Part shown: piece after piece, positions 18,068-30,100 of the stretch | Numbering within the stretch: position 1 is the first letter of the stretch | How the letters are laid out: each line of letters starts with the position of its first letter | Position numbers and translations under genes: made by a program | Origin: Chitinophaga niabensis | Lineage (GTDB): Bacteria > Bacteroidota > Bacteroidia > Chitinophagales > Chitinophagaceae | Length of the DNA stretch: 64,000 nt | NCBI RefSeq assembly: GCF_039545795.1 | Contig: NZ_CP154260.1 | Location: forward strand, 4,965,001 to 5,029,000 | Direction: 5' to 3' | The notes under the pieces: model-generated | Told to the model about the DNA's origin: nothing | The model's database searches: none | Seen by the model: the letters and a program-made list of their open reading frames with translations, nothing else

Positions 18068-19917
18068 TTTATTGGTGTTAGCGTCACTTCCATTAACTTC
18101 ATCAATTCCTTTCCGGCTATTTTCTCCGGTTTAATTTCCAGCGTATGTTCTCCTTTTGGTAAGGTGATATTTCCAATCTCCTGTTCCTGTAAACCCGGTA
18201 ATACTTCTGCCCTGATTTTTTTATCCCCGGCTGATAACGTATAACTTCCTCCGCCCTCTGCTTCGTACTTCAGTTTTACGGCATAGGTTACCGGTTCATC
18301 GTTGCGGATAAGCCATTGCAGTGATTGGTTATCCTTCGTCCAGTTCTGTACATAATACCTGTTCGTTTTTCCATCGCCAAATCCAAAACCTTTTCCCTGC
18401 TGTATGGCATCGAATGCTAATAATGTGTTGGCATAATCCTTTGTGAACAGTCTTTCTGCCTTGCTCTCCGGTGCCGGGCCTTTAGTGGTTTCCAGCACCA
18501 GTACCGTATTATTTTCATCCGGCGTTTGCTGCGGAACGGTGATCTCCCAGTTGAAAGGACTGATCTTTTTTACAGTTAATGCTTTATTGCCGATCAGCAG
18601 TTTTGCGTTGTTGACCTGATGGATACCATTCACGAATAACTTACCATCCTTCGGCCATTTGAAAACATGCAGGTATTTCTTATCGCCTTTCTGTGTTATA
18701 ACACCCCAGGGCTGTGGTACTTCAAAAACACCCTCAGTGCCGTAAATACTTTCACCATTTGGAATTAACCACGCTCCTACCTTATGCAGGATCACGGTAT
18801 CCCTTGGATCGATGAGCCCGTTTCCCATCGGCCCGATATTCATCAGCAGGTTACCGCCTTTTGCAGCAGCCTTTGCCATGAGTTGTATAAAGAACCCTGC
18901 GGGTTTGTGACTGTTATCGTACCGGGAATATCCATATGATTCATTGGTAGTAGGAATGGCTTCCCAATCTCCTGTTACCGGGTAAAACTCTGCAGGACGG
19001 TCTGCCGTGTTTTTATAATCACCGAATGAAATAGCAGCTGTACGGGCAAGGCGGCCATTTACTACTACATTGTTATCTACTTCACGAATAGCTTTGAGGA
19101 TCCTGATGTTTTCAGATAAAGGCAGTTTATGCGGTGTATCAAACCAGAGGATATCCGGATGATATTTACGCAGTAACTCCTGGATCTGCGGGATGGATTT
19201 TTCATCCACATACTTTACTGCTTTTGGCAGGAGTTCAGAATGTTCATCATACCAGCGGGCACCACCGAAGAGGTTCTTATCACCACCGGGATTGTTGTAA
19301 TCCCAATCGTTACCGGGTGCGTTGGGATCCTCCCAGTCGAATGCATGGGAATAATAGAACCCGAATTTGATACCATATTTCTTACAGGCGGCTGACAGCT
19401 CCTGCATAGGATCCCTTTTGAAAGCGGATTGCTTTAACGTGTAATCTCCTATGGCAGAAGGATACATGGTTACACCATCGTGATGTTTGGAAGTGATGAT
19501 GAGGTAACGCATGCCTGCCGATTTGATCAGCTTCACCCATTCGTCCGCATTAAACTCAGTGGGATTGAAAGTTCTGATCAATTGGTCTTTATACTCTTGG
19601 CGGGGGATCTTTTCTTTCCGCATCAGGTGTTCTGCATATCCGCCTACTTTCTTTCCTTTCCATTCACCACCGGGCACAGAATAAACACCCCAGTGAATGA
19701 AACAGCCGAACTTTGCATCTCTCCACCATTCGATCCTTTTATCATGATCTTTCATGGAGGCTGTCCACCAACCGTTCATAGCATCAGCAATCGCAATACT
19801 GTCCCGCAATGCTGCTTTCTGCATCAGGATGCCATCATCATCTCCCTTGAACTGGGCAGAGGCATTGGCTGATACAGCCAGTAGTGATGCTGCTATGTAT
19901 GTTCTTACTCCGTTCAT
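18064..19917 (-). CDS. GH29 alpha-L-fucosidase with C-terminal extension
   Basis: 617 residues, signal peptide ending in SANASAQ. The GH29 barrel starts with [26 protein letters not shown] (about 61-86), then SKHHDG (143-148), [11 protein letters not shown], and the nucleophile Asp260 in [25 protein letters not shown] closes the barrel. Two beta domains follow; the C-terminal 110 residues could be a carbohydrate-binding module. Hydrolyses terminal alpha-linked L-fucose. Overlaps by ATGA both the GH95 gene before it and the lyase after it, so the genes are tightly coupled. Confidence 0.95.
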   Translation of the reverse strand: MNGVRTYIAASLLAVSANASAQFKGDDDGILMQKAALRDSIAIADAMNGWWTASMKDHDKRIEWWRDAKFGCFIHWGVYSVPGGEWKGKKVGGYAEHLMRKEKIPRQEYKDQLIRTFNPTEFNADEWVKLIKSAGMRYLIITSKHHDGVTMYPSAIGDYTLKQSAFKRDPMQELSAACKKYGIKFGFYYSHAFDWEDPNAPGNDWDYNNPGGDKNLFGGARWYDEHSELLPKAVKYVDEKSIPQIQELLRKYHPDILWFDTPHKLPLSENIRILKAIREVDNNVVVNGRLARTAAISFGDYKNTADRPAEFYPVTGDWEAIPTTNESYGYSRYDNSHKPAGFFIQLMAKAAAKGGNLLMNIGPMGNGLIDPRDTVILHKVGAWLIPNGESIYGTEGVFEVPQPWGVITQKGDKKYLHVFKWPKDGKLFVNGIHQVNNAKLLIGNKALTVKKISPFNWEITVPQQTPDENNTVLVLETTKGPAPESKAERLFTKDYANTLLAFDAIQQGKGFGFGDGKTNRYYVQNWTKDNQSLQWLIRNDEPVTYAVKLKYEAEGGGSYTLSAGDKKIRAEVLPGLQEQEIGNITLPKGEHTLEIKPEKIAGKELMKLMEVTLTPIK

Positions 19918-22457
19918 TTTATAGTTATCTCATGTGCGCCTGCAATGAGCATCACATTTTGGTCATATACTTTTTTCAGGTTCAGCGCTGGTAATTTGGA
20001 TGCATCTTTAATTTCTTTATTTACAGCATAACCATAATCTTTCACTGGAGCACGGTCTGCCTTTTTCACCGCACCAACAGGAGATTTTATCTGCACCGGT
20101 TCAGATGTGCGGATCACCTGCTCGCCTCCATTATGAGAAGAACGGATCACAGCTTTCACCAAACGTTTATCTTTCCAGATGATATCCACTTCAAAACCGC
20201 CCTTTACTTTCAGTCCTTTTACACTGCCGTTTGGCCATACAGAAGGTAATGCGGGTAATAAATGGATCACGCCATCATGGCTCTGTACCAGCATTTCGAT
20301 GATACCGGAAGTAACGCCAAAGTTGCCATCTATCTGGAAAGGCGGATGCGCATCAAAAAGATTGGCGTAAGAACCTCCGCTGTTATCTGCCACACTCACA
20401 GAATCTATTGATGCATAGAAGAGTTGTTTGTTTAACATGGTATAAGCATGATCTCCATCTTCAAGTCTGGCCCACCAGTTGATCTTCCATGCTTTAGACC
20501 ATCCGGTGCCTCCATCTCCACGCAGCTCTAAACTGCGTTTTGCAGCAGCAGCCAGTTCAGGCTGACGGCGTGGTGTGATGATATTACCAGGGAACACTCC
20601 ATAGAGATGTGATAAGTGCCGGTGGCTGTCTTTCGGATCATCCCAATCCAGGTACCATTCCTGCAACTGACCCAGGCGGCCTGCATGGAAGGGGTACAAG
20701 TCTTTTAATACTTTATTTATTTGTGCAACGAATGCTTTATCTGTATTTAATTCATTCGCCGCCTCTGCTGTTCTGTTCAACAGATCATGAATGATAGAGA
20801 TATCCATTGTAGAGGCAATGCTTACACTACCTTTCCTGGCACCATTGATCAGGAAATTATTTTCCGGAGAAGTGGAAGGATTAGTTACCCATTGACCTTG
20901 TGGATTTTTCACCAGCCAGTCCAGCATAAACTCCGTAGCGCCTTTCATCAGGGGATATGCTTTATCCCGCAGGAATTTTTCATCTCCTGTGTAAGTATAA
21001 TGTTCCCACAAATGCCTGCACAACCAGGCGCCTGCCATTGGCCAGATGCCCCAGCGCGGATCACCTTTCGGATCTTTCCAGTCGAAGCCGCCGGAGGGAG
21101 AAGACAATGCCCAGATATCTACGTTATGGTGTACCGCCCAGCCCTTCATACCATAATTCACTTCTGCTGTTTTCTTTCCTGTTACTGAGATCTGCTGAAT
21201 AAAATCGAACAGCGGATCCGCACATTCAGAAAGGTTAGCAGTTTCAGCGGGCCAGTAGTTCATTTCCGTGTTGATGTTGGTGGTATAGTTAGAACCCCAT
21301 GGTGGCTGCATCTTATCATTCCAGATACCCTGCAGGTTCATAGCGGGACCACCTTTACGGGAACCGGCAATCATCAGGTAACGGCCGTATTGGAATAACA
21401 GGGTGGTCAGTTGCGGATCCCTGTTACCACCTGCTTTGGTATATTCCTTCAGGCGTACATCCGTTGCTTTTGGCCCGGAACCATCATCACCAAGGTCCAG
21501 TTTTACACGGTTGAATAGTTTTGTATAGTCAGCAATGTGCTGTTGTAATAAGGTGTTGTATTCTTTTGGCTTGTCCAGGTATTTTAATGCTTCTGCAGCA
21601 GGGTCTTTGCCTTCACTCACCGGGTTTTTCAAAGCCCCGTTGAAACTGGTTCCAATGGAAACAAGCAGCACTGCCTCAGTTGCATTCTTTACCTGCAAAC
21701 CGTTTTCATCTGCCACACTGCTGCCGCTTTTCAATATAGCCTGTACATGTACTTCATACTTAATGCCATTCTTAGGATCGTATTCAAACTTCCTTGTTTC
21801 ATATGGGCGGTGTGGCACGTAAGAAGGACATTGACCGCTTAATACAATATGACTGTTATTACGTTTAGTAAGTTTAGTAGGCATGGGATTATCGAAAGCC
21901 ACATGAAAGTTCAGGGCACCTGCTTTTGAGCTGCGCCAGCGGATCACGAGTAACTGATCCGGATAACTTACAAATGTTTCTCTTGTATACTCCACACCGT
22001 TTGAACTGTATTTTACTTTAGCAACAGCATTATTCAGGTTGAGCTCTCTTTCATATTTTGTAGCATTTGCTACCGGCTGATCATTGCGCAGCAATAAATT
22101 ACCGAGGGTAAGATACCTGGCGGAATAAGTGCCCAGCATCAAACGGCTGATGGAATCTGCCTTCATGTATTCCGCATTCCACAGGGCTTCCCGCACAACA
22201 GGCAGTTGCGCTTTTGCACCGGGATTGTTGCCATCTTTTGGGCTACCGCTCCATAAGAAAGCTTCGTTCAACTGCATTTTTTCTTCCTGTACGGTGCCAT
22301 AGATCATAGCACCGATGCGGCCATTCCCTATAGGCAGGGCTTCATTCCAGTTTGCGGCAGGTTGCTGATACCAGAGCCTGAGCAGTGGATCTGCTTTCTG
22401 GCCCAGTGTAAGCAATGGTGCGCTTATTAATACCAATCCTAAAACGAAACTTCTCAT
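19914..22457 (-). CDS. GH95 alpha-L-fucosidase (or L-galactosidase)
   Basis: 847 residues with a signal peptide (ending near LTLGQ). The N-terminal beta domain has [18 protein letters not shown] (about 37-54) and the (alpha/alpha)6 barrel has [13 protein letters not shown]. By comparison with the Bifidobacterium enzyme, the catalytic set would be Asn394 and Asn396, general acid Glu532 (TSPENNF) and Asp710 (PFQIDGNFG), all present. GH95 enzymes invert configuration and usually remove alpha-1,2-fucose; some act on L-galactose. Coupled by ATGA overlap to the GH29 gene. Confidence 0.95.
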   Translation of the reverse strand: MRSFVLGLVLISAPLLTLGQKADPLLRLWYQQPAANWNEALPIGNGRIGAMIYGTVQEEKMQLNEAFLWSGSPKDGNNPGAKAQLPVVREALWNAEYMKADSISRLMLGTYSARYLTLGNLLLRNDQPVANATKYERELNLNNAVAKVKYSSNGVEYTRETFVSYPDQLLVIRWRSSKAGALNFHVAFDNPMPTKLTKRNNSHIVLSGQCPSYVPHRPYETRKFEYDPKNGIKYEVHVQAILKSGSSVADENGLQVKNATEAVLLVSIGTSFNGALKNPVSEGKDPAAEALKYLDKPKEYNTLLQQHIADYTKLFNRVKLDLGDDGSGPKATDVRLKEYTKAGGNRDPQLTTLLFQYGRYLMIAGSRKGGPAMNLQGIWNDKMQPPWGSNYTTNINTEMNYWPAETANLSECADPLFDFIQQISVTGKKTAEVNYGMKGWAVHHNVDIWALSSPSGGFDWKDPKGDPRWGIWPMAGAWLCRHLWEHYTYTGDEKFLRDKAYPLMKGATEFMLDWLVKNPQGQWVTNPSTSPENNFLINGARKGSVSIASTMDISIIHDLLNRTAEAANELNTDKAFVAQINKVLKDLYPFHAGRLGQLQEWYLDWDDPKDSHRHLSHLYGVFPGNIITPRRQPELAAAAKRSLELRGDGGTGWSKAWKINWWARLEDGDHAYTMLNKQLFYASIDSVSVADNSGGSYANLFDAHPPFQIDGNFGVTSGIIEMLVQSHDGVIHLLPALPSVWPNGSVKGLKVKGGFEVDIIWKDKRLVKAVIRSSHNGGEQVIRTSEPVQIKSPVGAVKKADRAPVKDYGYAVNKEIKDASKLPALNLKKVYDQNVMLIAGAHEITIK

Positions 22458-22458
22458 A

Positions 22459-24030
22459 TTAACGTAGTTTACCTTCTCCTTTCCATGCTGCCAGTAATTC
22501 CCAGATATTTCCGGATTCCTGTGCTTTAGTAATTGTGTTCTGTACTGCTTTATCTCCTAACCTGTCTTTCAACTGCTGAAGGTACAGGCTGCGGGGAGTT
22601 ACAGATGTTCCCCAGCTTTCCCAGTAACCGGTAGGCCCATCCTGTTTCTGTCCGGAGCAACCGATGGCCCAGTTTTTTGATCCTAATGCACTATTTACTT
22701 TAAAGTCACTTTTGTAAGAATAATTATTCCAGAACATCACCTGTGCGCCAGACCATCCATGGCCGGAACCCATTGCTCCACGATTTTGTACCCTGATCTG
22801 CCCTCCATATACATTGTCAAAGAGCAAACCTGTTGCCCAGCGGTGATGCGGACCAATGTCTGCATAAGTATCTGTGGAATAACAATCCAGGAATACATTC
22901 GGACCGGGTACAACAGAACCTGTTACAAGATCATGCCTTCCGCCGCGGGTATAACAACGGTTCAGGAAATTAAATGCAGAGCCGCTTTCTACCACAAAAG
23001 AATATTTCCTTCCACCGGTGGTGATGGATTTAGGGTCCAGCATCGCACATTCCACTACTGTGTTGTAAACAGACTGGGACTCTATAGATACGCAGGCATA
23101 ACCGAAATACTTAGCTGTTACTTCTTTCACCCAGCAATTTTCTGCCCTGAGCAATGCTACTCCATCCCATCCATGATCTTCGCTGGTATCTGTTTTATAG
23201 GCAGATTCCAGGCGCATGTTTTCAATGCCACAATTGCTGATCCGCCCACTTCGTTTTGCTTTATAAATATATCCCCCGCCGTACTGTTTCTGAATAGGAT
23301 CCACAACAGGCTCTTTGAGGGTGATCTGGTTGCCGGATATTTTGAGGATGGTCCTTTCAAATTCTGCTTTATAGCCGGTTGGTTTCCAACCAAACTGCGC
23401 CATGTTCAAAGCATCTATCCATTGCTGATTAGGTTGCCTTACCAGTATGATACTGTCTCCGGCTTTCAATCCCGTGGTATTATCTACTTCCACTACGGTT
23501 GCGCCGGTGGGCAGATATTCAGTAGTGATATGATGGCGGTTATCATCATTACCATGGCCCTTGCCACTTCCCTGGATGCGGATGAAACTATGCTGACCGG
23601 GAACCAGGTCTTTTAATATAGTACCATTCTCTCCCTGTCCTTCTCCTCTTAATACTACCCCATTCTTTTTAATGGTGAGCAGTCCGTTCAATTCATAAGT
23701 ACCGGCTTTCAGCAGAATGGCTCCACGGATGCCATTTGCGTCCTGTGGGAGTTCTTCCAGTGCATCAATGGCATCTTGTATATATTTATGATTATCTCCT
23801 GTCTGTGGGCTTAAAGTCTTCTTTACGGGCACCTGCGGTAATGCGATGCCTCCTCCTTTGTAACCAGCATGAGAATAGTCAGGTATTTTATTAATACTGT
23901 TGCTCTCTCCTTCATTCGCGTAGGTAGCATAGATCAGTTTTCCATTGCTTCCGGTCTGTACCAGTTTGCTTTGTTGACCATAGGCCCCGACAGCCGCGAG
24001 TGTTAATAATACAATTGCGTGGAACTTCAT
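22459..24030 (-). CDS. Secreted right-handed beta-helix protein, possible polysaccharide lyase
   Basis: 523 residues from the ATG at 24030 ([20 protein letters not shown], a clear signal peptide); a longer reading upstream lacks a reason. The N-terminal part ([41 protein letters not shown]) is the usual entrance of pectate-lyase-like beta-helices, followed by rungs of repeated NC/EN turns ([25 protein letters not shown]). I do not recognise a named family. Conserved-looking, charged surface motifs such as [10 protein letters not shown] and GPHHRWATG may line an active site. First gene of the operon with GH95, GH29 and the lyase, so it probably acts on the same glycan. Confidence 0.75.
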   Translation of the reverse strand: MKFHAIVLLTLAAVGAYGQQSKLVQTGSNGKLIYATYANEGESNSINKIPDYSHAGYKGGGIALPQVPVKKTLSPQTGDNHKYIQDAIDALEELPQDANGIRGAILLKAGTYELNGLLTIKKNGVVLRGEGQGENGTILKDLVPGQHSFIRIQGSGKGHGNDDNRHHITTEYLPTGATVVEVDNTTGLKAGDSIILVRQPNQQWIDALNMAQFGWKPTGYKAEFERTILKISGNQITLKEPVVDPIQKQYGGGYIYKAKRSGRISNCGIENMRLESAYKTDTSEDHGWDGVALLRAENCWVKEVTAKYFGYACVSIESQSVYNTVVECAMLDPKSITTGGRKYSFVVESGSAFNFLNRCYTRGGRHDLVTGSVVPGPNVFLDCYSTDTYADIGPHHRWATGLLFDNVYGGQIRVQNRGAMGSGHGWSGAQVMFWNNYSYKSDFKVNSALGSKNWAIGCSGQKQDGPTGYWESWGTSVTPRSLYLQQLKDRLGDKAVQNTITKAQESGNIWELLAAWKGEGKLR

Positions 24031-24215
24031 GTAATGTTGATCTGTTGAAACGTGGTTTACCTGCTTCTGCCCTTCACAGGAAGTACGGCATCTACAAACC
24101 GTACAGCCCGTGAATAGCAGCAAAGCATGATCTTAATTGTAATGAAAAAACGTGTCTAATCTTCATAACGCGGTGCCCCCGTGGGCATATAAAAAGAGTT
24201 TGTTGTCTTACTTTC

Positions 24216-24229
24216 TGCAAACGTTTGCA
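24216..24229. promoter_or_regulatory. LacI/GalR-type operator, perfect palindrome
   Basis: TGCAAACGTTTGCA is a perfect 14-bp palindrome with the central CG typical of LacI-family sites. It lies 186 bases before the beta-helix start, downstream of a possible -7 box (TACCTTTA, minus strand, 24260-24253), where a bound repressor would block elongation or initiation. The rest of the intergenic 24031-24341 shows only the second operator and a small GC hairpin near 24175. Confidence 0.7.
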
Positions 24230-24281
24230 TCCTTTAGGACACTTCTGCGCAATAAAGGTATTGAATCCGTAACACAAATTA

Positions 24282-24295
24282 TGCAATCGGTTGCA
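24282..24295. promoter_or_regulatory. Second LacI/GalR-type operator
   Basis: TGCAATCGGTTGCA has the same TGCAAnCGnTTGCA frame with one imperfect pair. Its centre is exactly 66 bp from the first operator, on the upstream side of the candidate promoter, so the pair flanks it. Confidence 0.65.
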
Positions 24296-24341
24296 CTTTC
24301 ATGCACACTATTTTAACCTTTTTTAATATTGAATTCGCATT

Positions 24342-25637
24342 TCAAATAGCCGGGCTGGAAAAACCCAATCCTTTGAGGCCTTTTTTAATATCCGGATGGC
24401 TCATAAAAAGGCGCCAAAGCAGCCCCGAACGGTAGTTCTCTATCATTACCACAATGGGCCCCTGGTCTATGGCCAGATACTGATGATCGAACCAGTTATG
24501 GGTTTCGGAAAAGGCATCATAGAACCCAAATTCTCCCCAAAGCCTTGCCCCTACTTTATTATAGAAATATTTAAGGGCCTGCATGGAATAGGCGGGAGTA
24601 TATGGAAAGGAGGATAATGCGGCAGTAGGTGTTATAACGCCCAGGTCATTGGTAGGAGAATGGGCATTGTAGAATTCATGATTATCGCTGGCCGTGAGTC
24701 CCCAGCAGTCTGCACTATAGCCCTTGAACTGTTTTGGGTTATTGATGCAATACTGCCGGTTGATCAGAGTATGATTGGTGTTCTGCTCCCAGTAATCTGC
24801 ATACTGGTCTTTTAGCCCGCGGGGATCCAAACCCAGGAAGGAATAATGCGCAAAGAAAAGCGGGCCGCCGTAATCAAAACCCAATGGCAGTTTAATACCA
24901 AAGAAATCTTTCCCGTTCTTAAAGTAATTACTCACTACCCAGCCCTGATGATATGCCTTCGCAGAAATGGGAAACTTAGGAGAGGAGGCTGCCAGTACAT
25001 AAGTAATAAGGCACTCATTCCATCCACGGATGGTATGATTCATAGACCATCCGTTATTAGGCGACCAGTGCCAGTATAACACATCCTGCCCTCCCTGCGT
25101 GTACCAGTTCCATTCTGCATCATTCCAGAGCCAGGTGATCTTATTCCTTAATTCCTGTTCTTTAGGCGTATTGCGATCAAAATACTGCTGCACAGCCAAT
25201 AAACCCTGGAACATAAAAGCAGATTCCACAAGGTCTCCCCCATCATCTTTACGGCTGAAAGGAATAGTTTTCCCTGTAGCGCCATTCATCCAGTGTGGCC
25301 AGATGCCATGATAGTGATCTGCTTTTTCAAGGAAACGGATGATCTTCAACAAACGGTCCAGCCCCTGCTCCCTGGTAATGAACTTTCGTTCTATCCCCAC
25401 AAGAATAGCCATCACACCAAAACCGGAACCGCCAATGGTAACAACTTCCGGAGTGGTGGTACGTTCAGGAGCCAGTCCTGATAAAGGATGCGCAAACTTC
25501 CAGAAGTAATCAAAGGTTTTTTGTTGCACGAGGGTCAGCAAAGCAGAGTCCCCCAGCTGTGGCCGGGGGAACTGTTTCTTCTGTGCGGCTGCCGGTAATA
25601 CGGAGCCGATAAGCAGGCTTAATAAGATTAAACGCAT
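24342..25637 (-). CDS. Glucoamylase-domain (PF10091) protein, GH144-like
   Basis: 431 residues, signal peptide ending in PAAAQ. The (alpha/alpha)6 pattern with TFDYFWKFAHPLSGLAPERT (about 44-63), GGSGFGVMAILVGIERKF, WPHWMNG, FSRKDDGGDLVESAFMFQGLL (about 126-146) and GWNECLITYVLAASSP is that of PF10091. This family includes GH144 endo-beta-1,2-glucanases, first described from Chitinophaga pinensis, but not every PUL member has that activity. Here it shares one base with the SusD stop, so it belongs to the SusC-SusD operon and may cut a beta-glucan backbone or branch. A separate promoter region follows it. Confidence 0.85.
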   Translation of the reverse strand: MRLILLSLLIGSVLPAAAQKKQFPRPQLGDSALLTLVQQKTFDYFWKFAHPLSGLAPERTTTPEVVTIGGSGFGVMAILVGIERKFITREQGLDRLLKIIRFLEKADHYHGIWPHWMNGATGKTIPFSRKDDGGDLVESAFMFQGLLAVQQYFDRNTPKEQELRNKITWLWNDAEWNWYTQGGQDVLYWHWSPNNGWSMNHTIRGWNECLITYVLAASSPKFPISAKAYHQGWVVSNYFKNGKDFFGIKLPLGFDYGGPLFFAHYSFLGLDPRGLKDQYADYWEQNTNHTLINRQYCINNPKQFKGYSADCWGLTASDNHEFYNAHSPTNDLGVITPTAALSSFPYTPAYSMQALKYFYNKVGARLWGEFGFYDAFSETHNWFDHQYLAIDQGPIVVMIENYRSGLLWRLFMSHPDIKKGLKGLGFSSPAI

Positions 25638-27136
25638 CAGTAATTCGGGTTTTGTTTTAAACGCCCACCGCTTAAGAGTATTTGCTCCTGCGGAATGGGG
25701 AATAATTCATGTTTACCATCTACAAAGTTTTTCCCATGTGCTCTCATCACCTGGCCTGCACGTCCCTGCCTTACCAGGTCCCAGAAACGATCATGCTCCA
25801 TGGCCAGTTCCACTCTTCTCTCTTTCCAGATAGCCAGGCGCATGTCGGCCTGTCCTGCTGCAGGTGCATCTACCAACCCTGCACGTTTACGAATGATATT
25901 CAGTTTGGCCAATGCCTCTCCCTGGTTGTTTATTTCATTGGCAGCTTCCGCATAGATCAGCAGCACCTCTCCGTAGCGCAGCACGCGAAGGTTTTTGGGC
26001 GTACGGTCAGGACTTCCGCAATAAGGTTCCTGAGTACGGCTATGATACGCTTTGTAATTATAACGATCATTTTCTACAGAATCCCTGGAAGGTACCCTGA
26101 AACCATCCCACAACACAGTGCCGCCTGGCTGAATAGTAATGATGGTACCATCTTTACGTTTGTCGCCAGGCTCGTAAGCTGCAGCCAGATCTGCGGTAGG
26201 ATTATTAAATCCAAATCCGAAATCAGACCAGCCTCTCCTTGCCCGGATGCCCTGACAATTTGCATACAATTCTATGGCAGCATTACACGCAGCATTGGTA
26301 CCTGTTTGCACTTCAAAGATAGATTCCATTGAATTGGCTCCCTTTGCACGCCAAATATCGGCATAATTGGAAAGCGTATCATACAACCTTGAATCGATCA
26401 CGGCTTTTGACAGGTCAAAGGCTTTCTGATAGTCTTTCTTATAAAGATATACTTTGGCCAGCATGCCCTGCGCGGCTCCTTTGGTAACACGGCCTACAGG
26501 GGTTGCACCTTTCAGCGGAAGATTATCTACAGCAAACTGCAGATCGCTGATAATAAGATCATAGATCTCAGTTGCAGTAGCTCGGGTCTGGAATTCATCT
26601 GCATTCGCTTCTTCCGGTTTGGGTACACGGTCCAGTTTAGGCACACCGCCAAAAGTACGCACGAGGTTAAAATAAAAATATCCGCGCAGGAAACGCACTT
26701 CGCCTATAAGCCTGTTTTTAGTAACATCATCCAGCGGGCTTAAGGGTAATTTATCCAGGGCCTGGTTAGTACGTGCAATGGCCTGATAATAGCCCGTCCA
26801 GAAATTCTGCACGTTTGAATTGGACGGTGTGTAAGTAAAATTATCTATCTCCAATGCAGGGCCATAATCCTGCGGCGTGCTGCCTTTATCTCCTTCATCA
26901 CTTGCAATGCTGGTGAGTACCACCATTTGCAAACCATGCACGTCAGGCCCAAAACCTCCCAGCCACATCACGTTATACACACCATTCACCAGGTCTACCG
27001 CTGCATTGGGATTATTCCTTATCTCTTCTTCCGTTACCCTGCCCTGCGGCGGAATATCCAGGAATCCCTTGCCGCAGCTGACATACATCAGCAGGAAACA
27101 GATCAGTAATATATTTATGTTGATTAGTCTTTTCAT
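25637..27136 (-). CDS. SusD/RagB-family outer-membrane glycan-binding lipoprotein
   Basis: 499 residues. The lipobox is LMYVSCGKGF (Cys21). The SusD pattern is clear: GFLDIPPQGRVTEEEI after the Cys, LIGEVRFLRGYFYFNLVRTFGGVP (about 145-168), the TPR-like helices with AAQGMLAKVYLYKKDYQKA, and the C-terminal LRYGEVLLIYAEAANE, RKRAGL, IWKERRVELAMEHDRFWDLVRQG and LFPIPQEQI. It caps the SusC channel and binds oligosaccharide at the cell surface. Twelve bases after the SusC stop. Confidence 0.97.
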   Translation of the reverse strand: MKRLININILLICFLLMYVSCGKGFLDIPPQGRVTEEEIRNNPNAAVDLVNGVYNVMWLGGFGPDVHGLQMVVLTSIASDEGDKGSTPQDYGPALEIDNFTYTPSNSNVQNFWTGYYQAIARTNQALDKLPLSPLDDVTKNRLIGEVRFLRGYFYFNLVRTFGGVPKLDRVPKPEEANADEFQTRATATEIYDLIISDLQFAVDNLPLKGATPVGRVTKGAAQGMLAKVYLYKKDYQKAFDLSKAVIDSRLYDTLSNYADIWRAKGANSMESIFEVQTGTNAACNAAIELYANCQGIRARRGWSDFGFGFNNPTADLAAAYEPGDKRKDGTIITIQPGGTVLWDGFRVPSRDSVENDRYNYKAYHSRTQEPYCGSPDRTPKNLRVLRYGEVLLIYAEAANEINNQGEALAKLNIIRKRAGLVDAPAAGQADMRLAIWKERRVELAMEHDRFWDLVRQGRAGQVMRAHGKNFVDGKHELFPIPQEQILLSGGRLKQNPNY

Positions 27137-27147
27137 GATAACGTGGT

Positions 27148-30100
27148 TTAAAATGTAACATTCAATCCCGCAGCAAATGTTCTGGTGGTAGGATATGGCA
27201 TCAACTCTATGCCACTTTCCAATGGACTGGCATTATTCTGCGCAGAGATGAAACCATCAGCTTTGGGATTGGTGGAGATCATTTCAGGCGAGAAACCGCT
27301 GAAACGTTTTACCGTGAAAAGGTTCTGAGAGGTGAGGTATACCCTTAGCCTGTTCATTTTCATGCGTTCCAGTAATTGCTTCGGTAATGTATATCCCAGC
27401 GTAATGTTATTAAGGCGGAAGAAATTTCCGGATTCAACGAAGTAAGTAGAAGCAGGCATGGTATTGCTCAATACCCGTGGATCTGTTGCAGAAGGGCGGG
27501 TAGCCGTCCAGCGTTTATCAGCGTAACTGGCTTCTATATTATCCGTGCCCTCATAACGGAATGCTTTTTTACCATTATAGATCTTGTTTCCGGCGTTGCC
27601 GTAAAAATCCACACTCAGATCTATGCCCTTATAGTTCACACCAGCATTGAGGCCATAATATAATTTAGGCTGGTAGGACCCTGCATAGATCTTATCATCT
27701 ACCGTAATACGGCCATCATTATTTACATCCCTGTAACGCAGGTCTCCCGGTTTGGCGTCTGGTTGTATTTTTTGACCGTCTTTATTCAGATAGGCATCTA
27801 CAGCTGCCTGGTCTATAAATACACCCAGGGCATCATATACAAAAAAGCTGCCGATGGGATGGCCGCTGGCTGTTTTTGTTACTGGTCCCTGTTGTCCCCC
27901 TCCGCCTTTTAACAGTGGCTGGCCCTGGTTCAAACCAGTCACCTCATTATCATTCAAGGTGAGGTTGCCGCCGAATGTATAATCGAAGTCGTCACTGATC
28001 TTATCTTTCCATTGCAATGTGAATTCCCATCCTTTGTTGACGAATGAACCCGCATTGGTGATATATTCATTATCAGGGTCACCTAATAAACCGGGGATCT
28101 TCACGCCTACCAGTGCATCTATGGTTTTCTTGTTGTAGTAATTGATTTCCCCCGTCAGTTTTTGTTTGAGGGTGGTGAACTCCAGTCCAAAATCATATTC
28201 TTCCGTGGTTTCCCATCTAAGATTACGGTTTTTAATATCGGCGAGGCTTGTACCCAAGGTGGCTTTCCCATCAAAGAAATACTGCTGGCCTGTGCTGCCG
28301 GTCAACACGTAGAGATTGGATTCAATGTTATCATTTCCAATGCGTCCCCAGCTGGCACGCAGTTTCAGGAAGTCGAAGATCTGCTGGTCTTTGAGGAAAG
28401 ACTCCTGCGAAAGTACCCAGCCTACACCCACAGCAGGGAAATAACCATTGCGGTTCTCTGATGGAAAGCGGGATGAGGCATCGTTCCGGAAGGATATGGT
28501 AGCGAGGTATTTGTCTTTATAACTATAATTCACACGGCCCAGGATAGAAGTACGGGCATACTTATCACCATCTGCAGTAACGGTGGAAGTATTGGGATCA
28601 CCCGCTATCAGGTACCAGAGGTCTGTACTGATAGGTACATTCCTCCTGCTACCTTCAATATATTCTCCCTGGTATTTTTGCGCAGTATACCCTGCCAGTA
28701 CGGTGAGATCATGATCTCCAAAACGCTGCTGGAAAGTGGCCGTATTATCCCAGAGCCATTCCTGGTTCTGTTCTTTCACCATGGTGAGCTGGCTTTCCGG
28801 GCGTTGCTGGTTACCACCTGCTATGAGGAAAGTTGTTTCATCGTTCAGGAATTGATAGTTATATTTCTTCCTGTTGAAATTAGACTGGTTCACGCTCATG
28901 CTGGAACGCAGTTTCAGGAACTTCCAGGGGGAATATTCCAGGTAGGTGGTTCCCTGTACGCGGCCCTCCTGCAACCTGTCATTGTTCTTATCGATGGTGA
29001 GCACGGGGTTTCCCACATTACCAAAAGCCGCTGTGTTCCCGTATTTTCCGTTCTGCATCACCGGTATGAGTGGAGAGGCGCGGTAAGTGTTGGTATAGAT
29101 CCCTGCAAGGTCCACATACTTTGTATTGGAACGCATGTAAGAGAACTGTGCAACGAATTTTAATTTATCATTGATATTGTATTCATTGTTGGACCGGATA
29201 GTTAAACGGTCGTATTTATTTGTGTTCACTACCCCTTCATCTGTGAGATATCCTGCATTGAAATAATAGAGGAATTTCTCTGATCCACCGGAGAGGGAAA
29301 TGTTATGCACCTGCTGAAAGCCCTTACGCAGAATAGCATCGTACCAGTTGGTGGATACATTATAGCCGGGTAGTGTAACATTGGGGGCTGCATCTTTCAG
29401 GTAATCTGTATATTGTGTGCTATTAGCCATTTTAACAAGATGTGCCACCTCTCTGAATCCTGCATTCATATTATAGCTCACTTCCATCTTCCCTACCTTT
29501 CCACGTTTGGTGGTAATGATCACAACCCCGTTTGCAGCACGCACACCATAGATAGCGGCAGAAGATGCATCTTTCAGGATGTCCATAGAAACGATGTCTG
29601 CCGTATTGATATTCCTGATGTCGTTGGTCAGTACACCATCCACTACATATAAAGGTTCTGCTCCGGCCAGCATACTACCGGTACCGCGCACACGTACCAA
29701 AGGCTGTGAACCCGGTGCACCGGAACTAATGATCTGTACACCTGCCAGTTTTCCCTGTACGCCCTGCGTTGCAGTATTCACCGGTTGTTTGGTCAGTTCT
29801 TCTCCCTGTACACTACCAATAGATCCTGTGAGATCTCTTTTGCGGCGGGTGCCATATCCAACTACCACTACCTGTTCCAGCTGACTGGAAGATGTTGCCA
29901 TTACCACGTTCAATTCTGTACGGCCTTCCAATGCTATTTCCTGGGGATCATATCCGATATAAGAGAACAGTAATGTTACATTTGCATCCGGCGCATTCAG
30001 TGTAAAGTTGCCTTCCGGTGTGGAAACCGTTCCCACACTGGTGCCTTTCACCTGGATGGTTACACCGGGAAGGGGCTGCCCATCTTTATCCTTTACAGTT

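Noticed and set aside
24031..24123. Longer N-terminus of the beta-helix protein
   Set aside because: Cys-rich, without signal-peptide sense; ATG 24030 starts a good signal peptide.
24170..24186. TGCCCCCGTGGGCA palindrome before the beta-helix gene
   Set aside because: Short stem without T-run or family match; too little to call regulatory.
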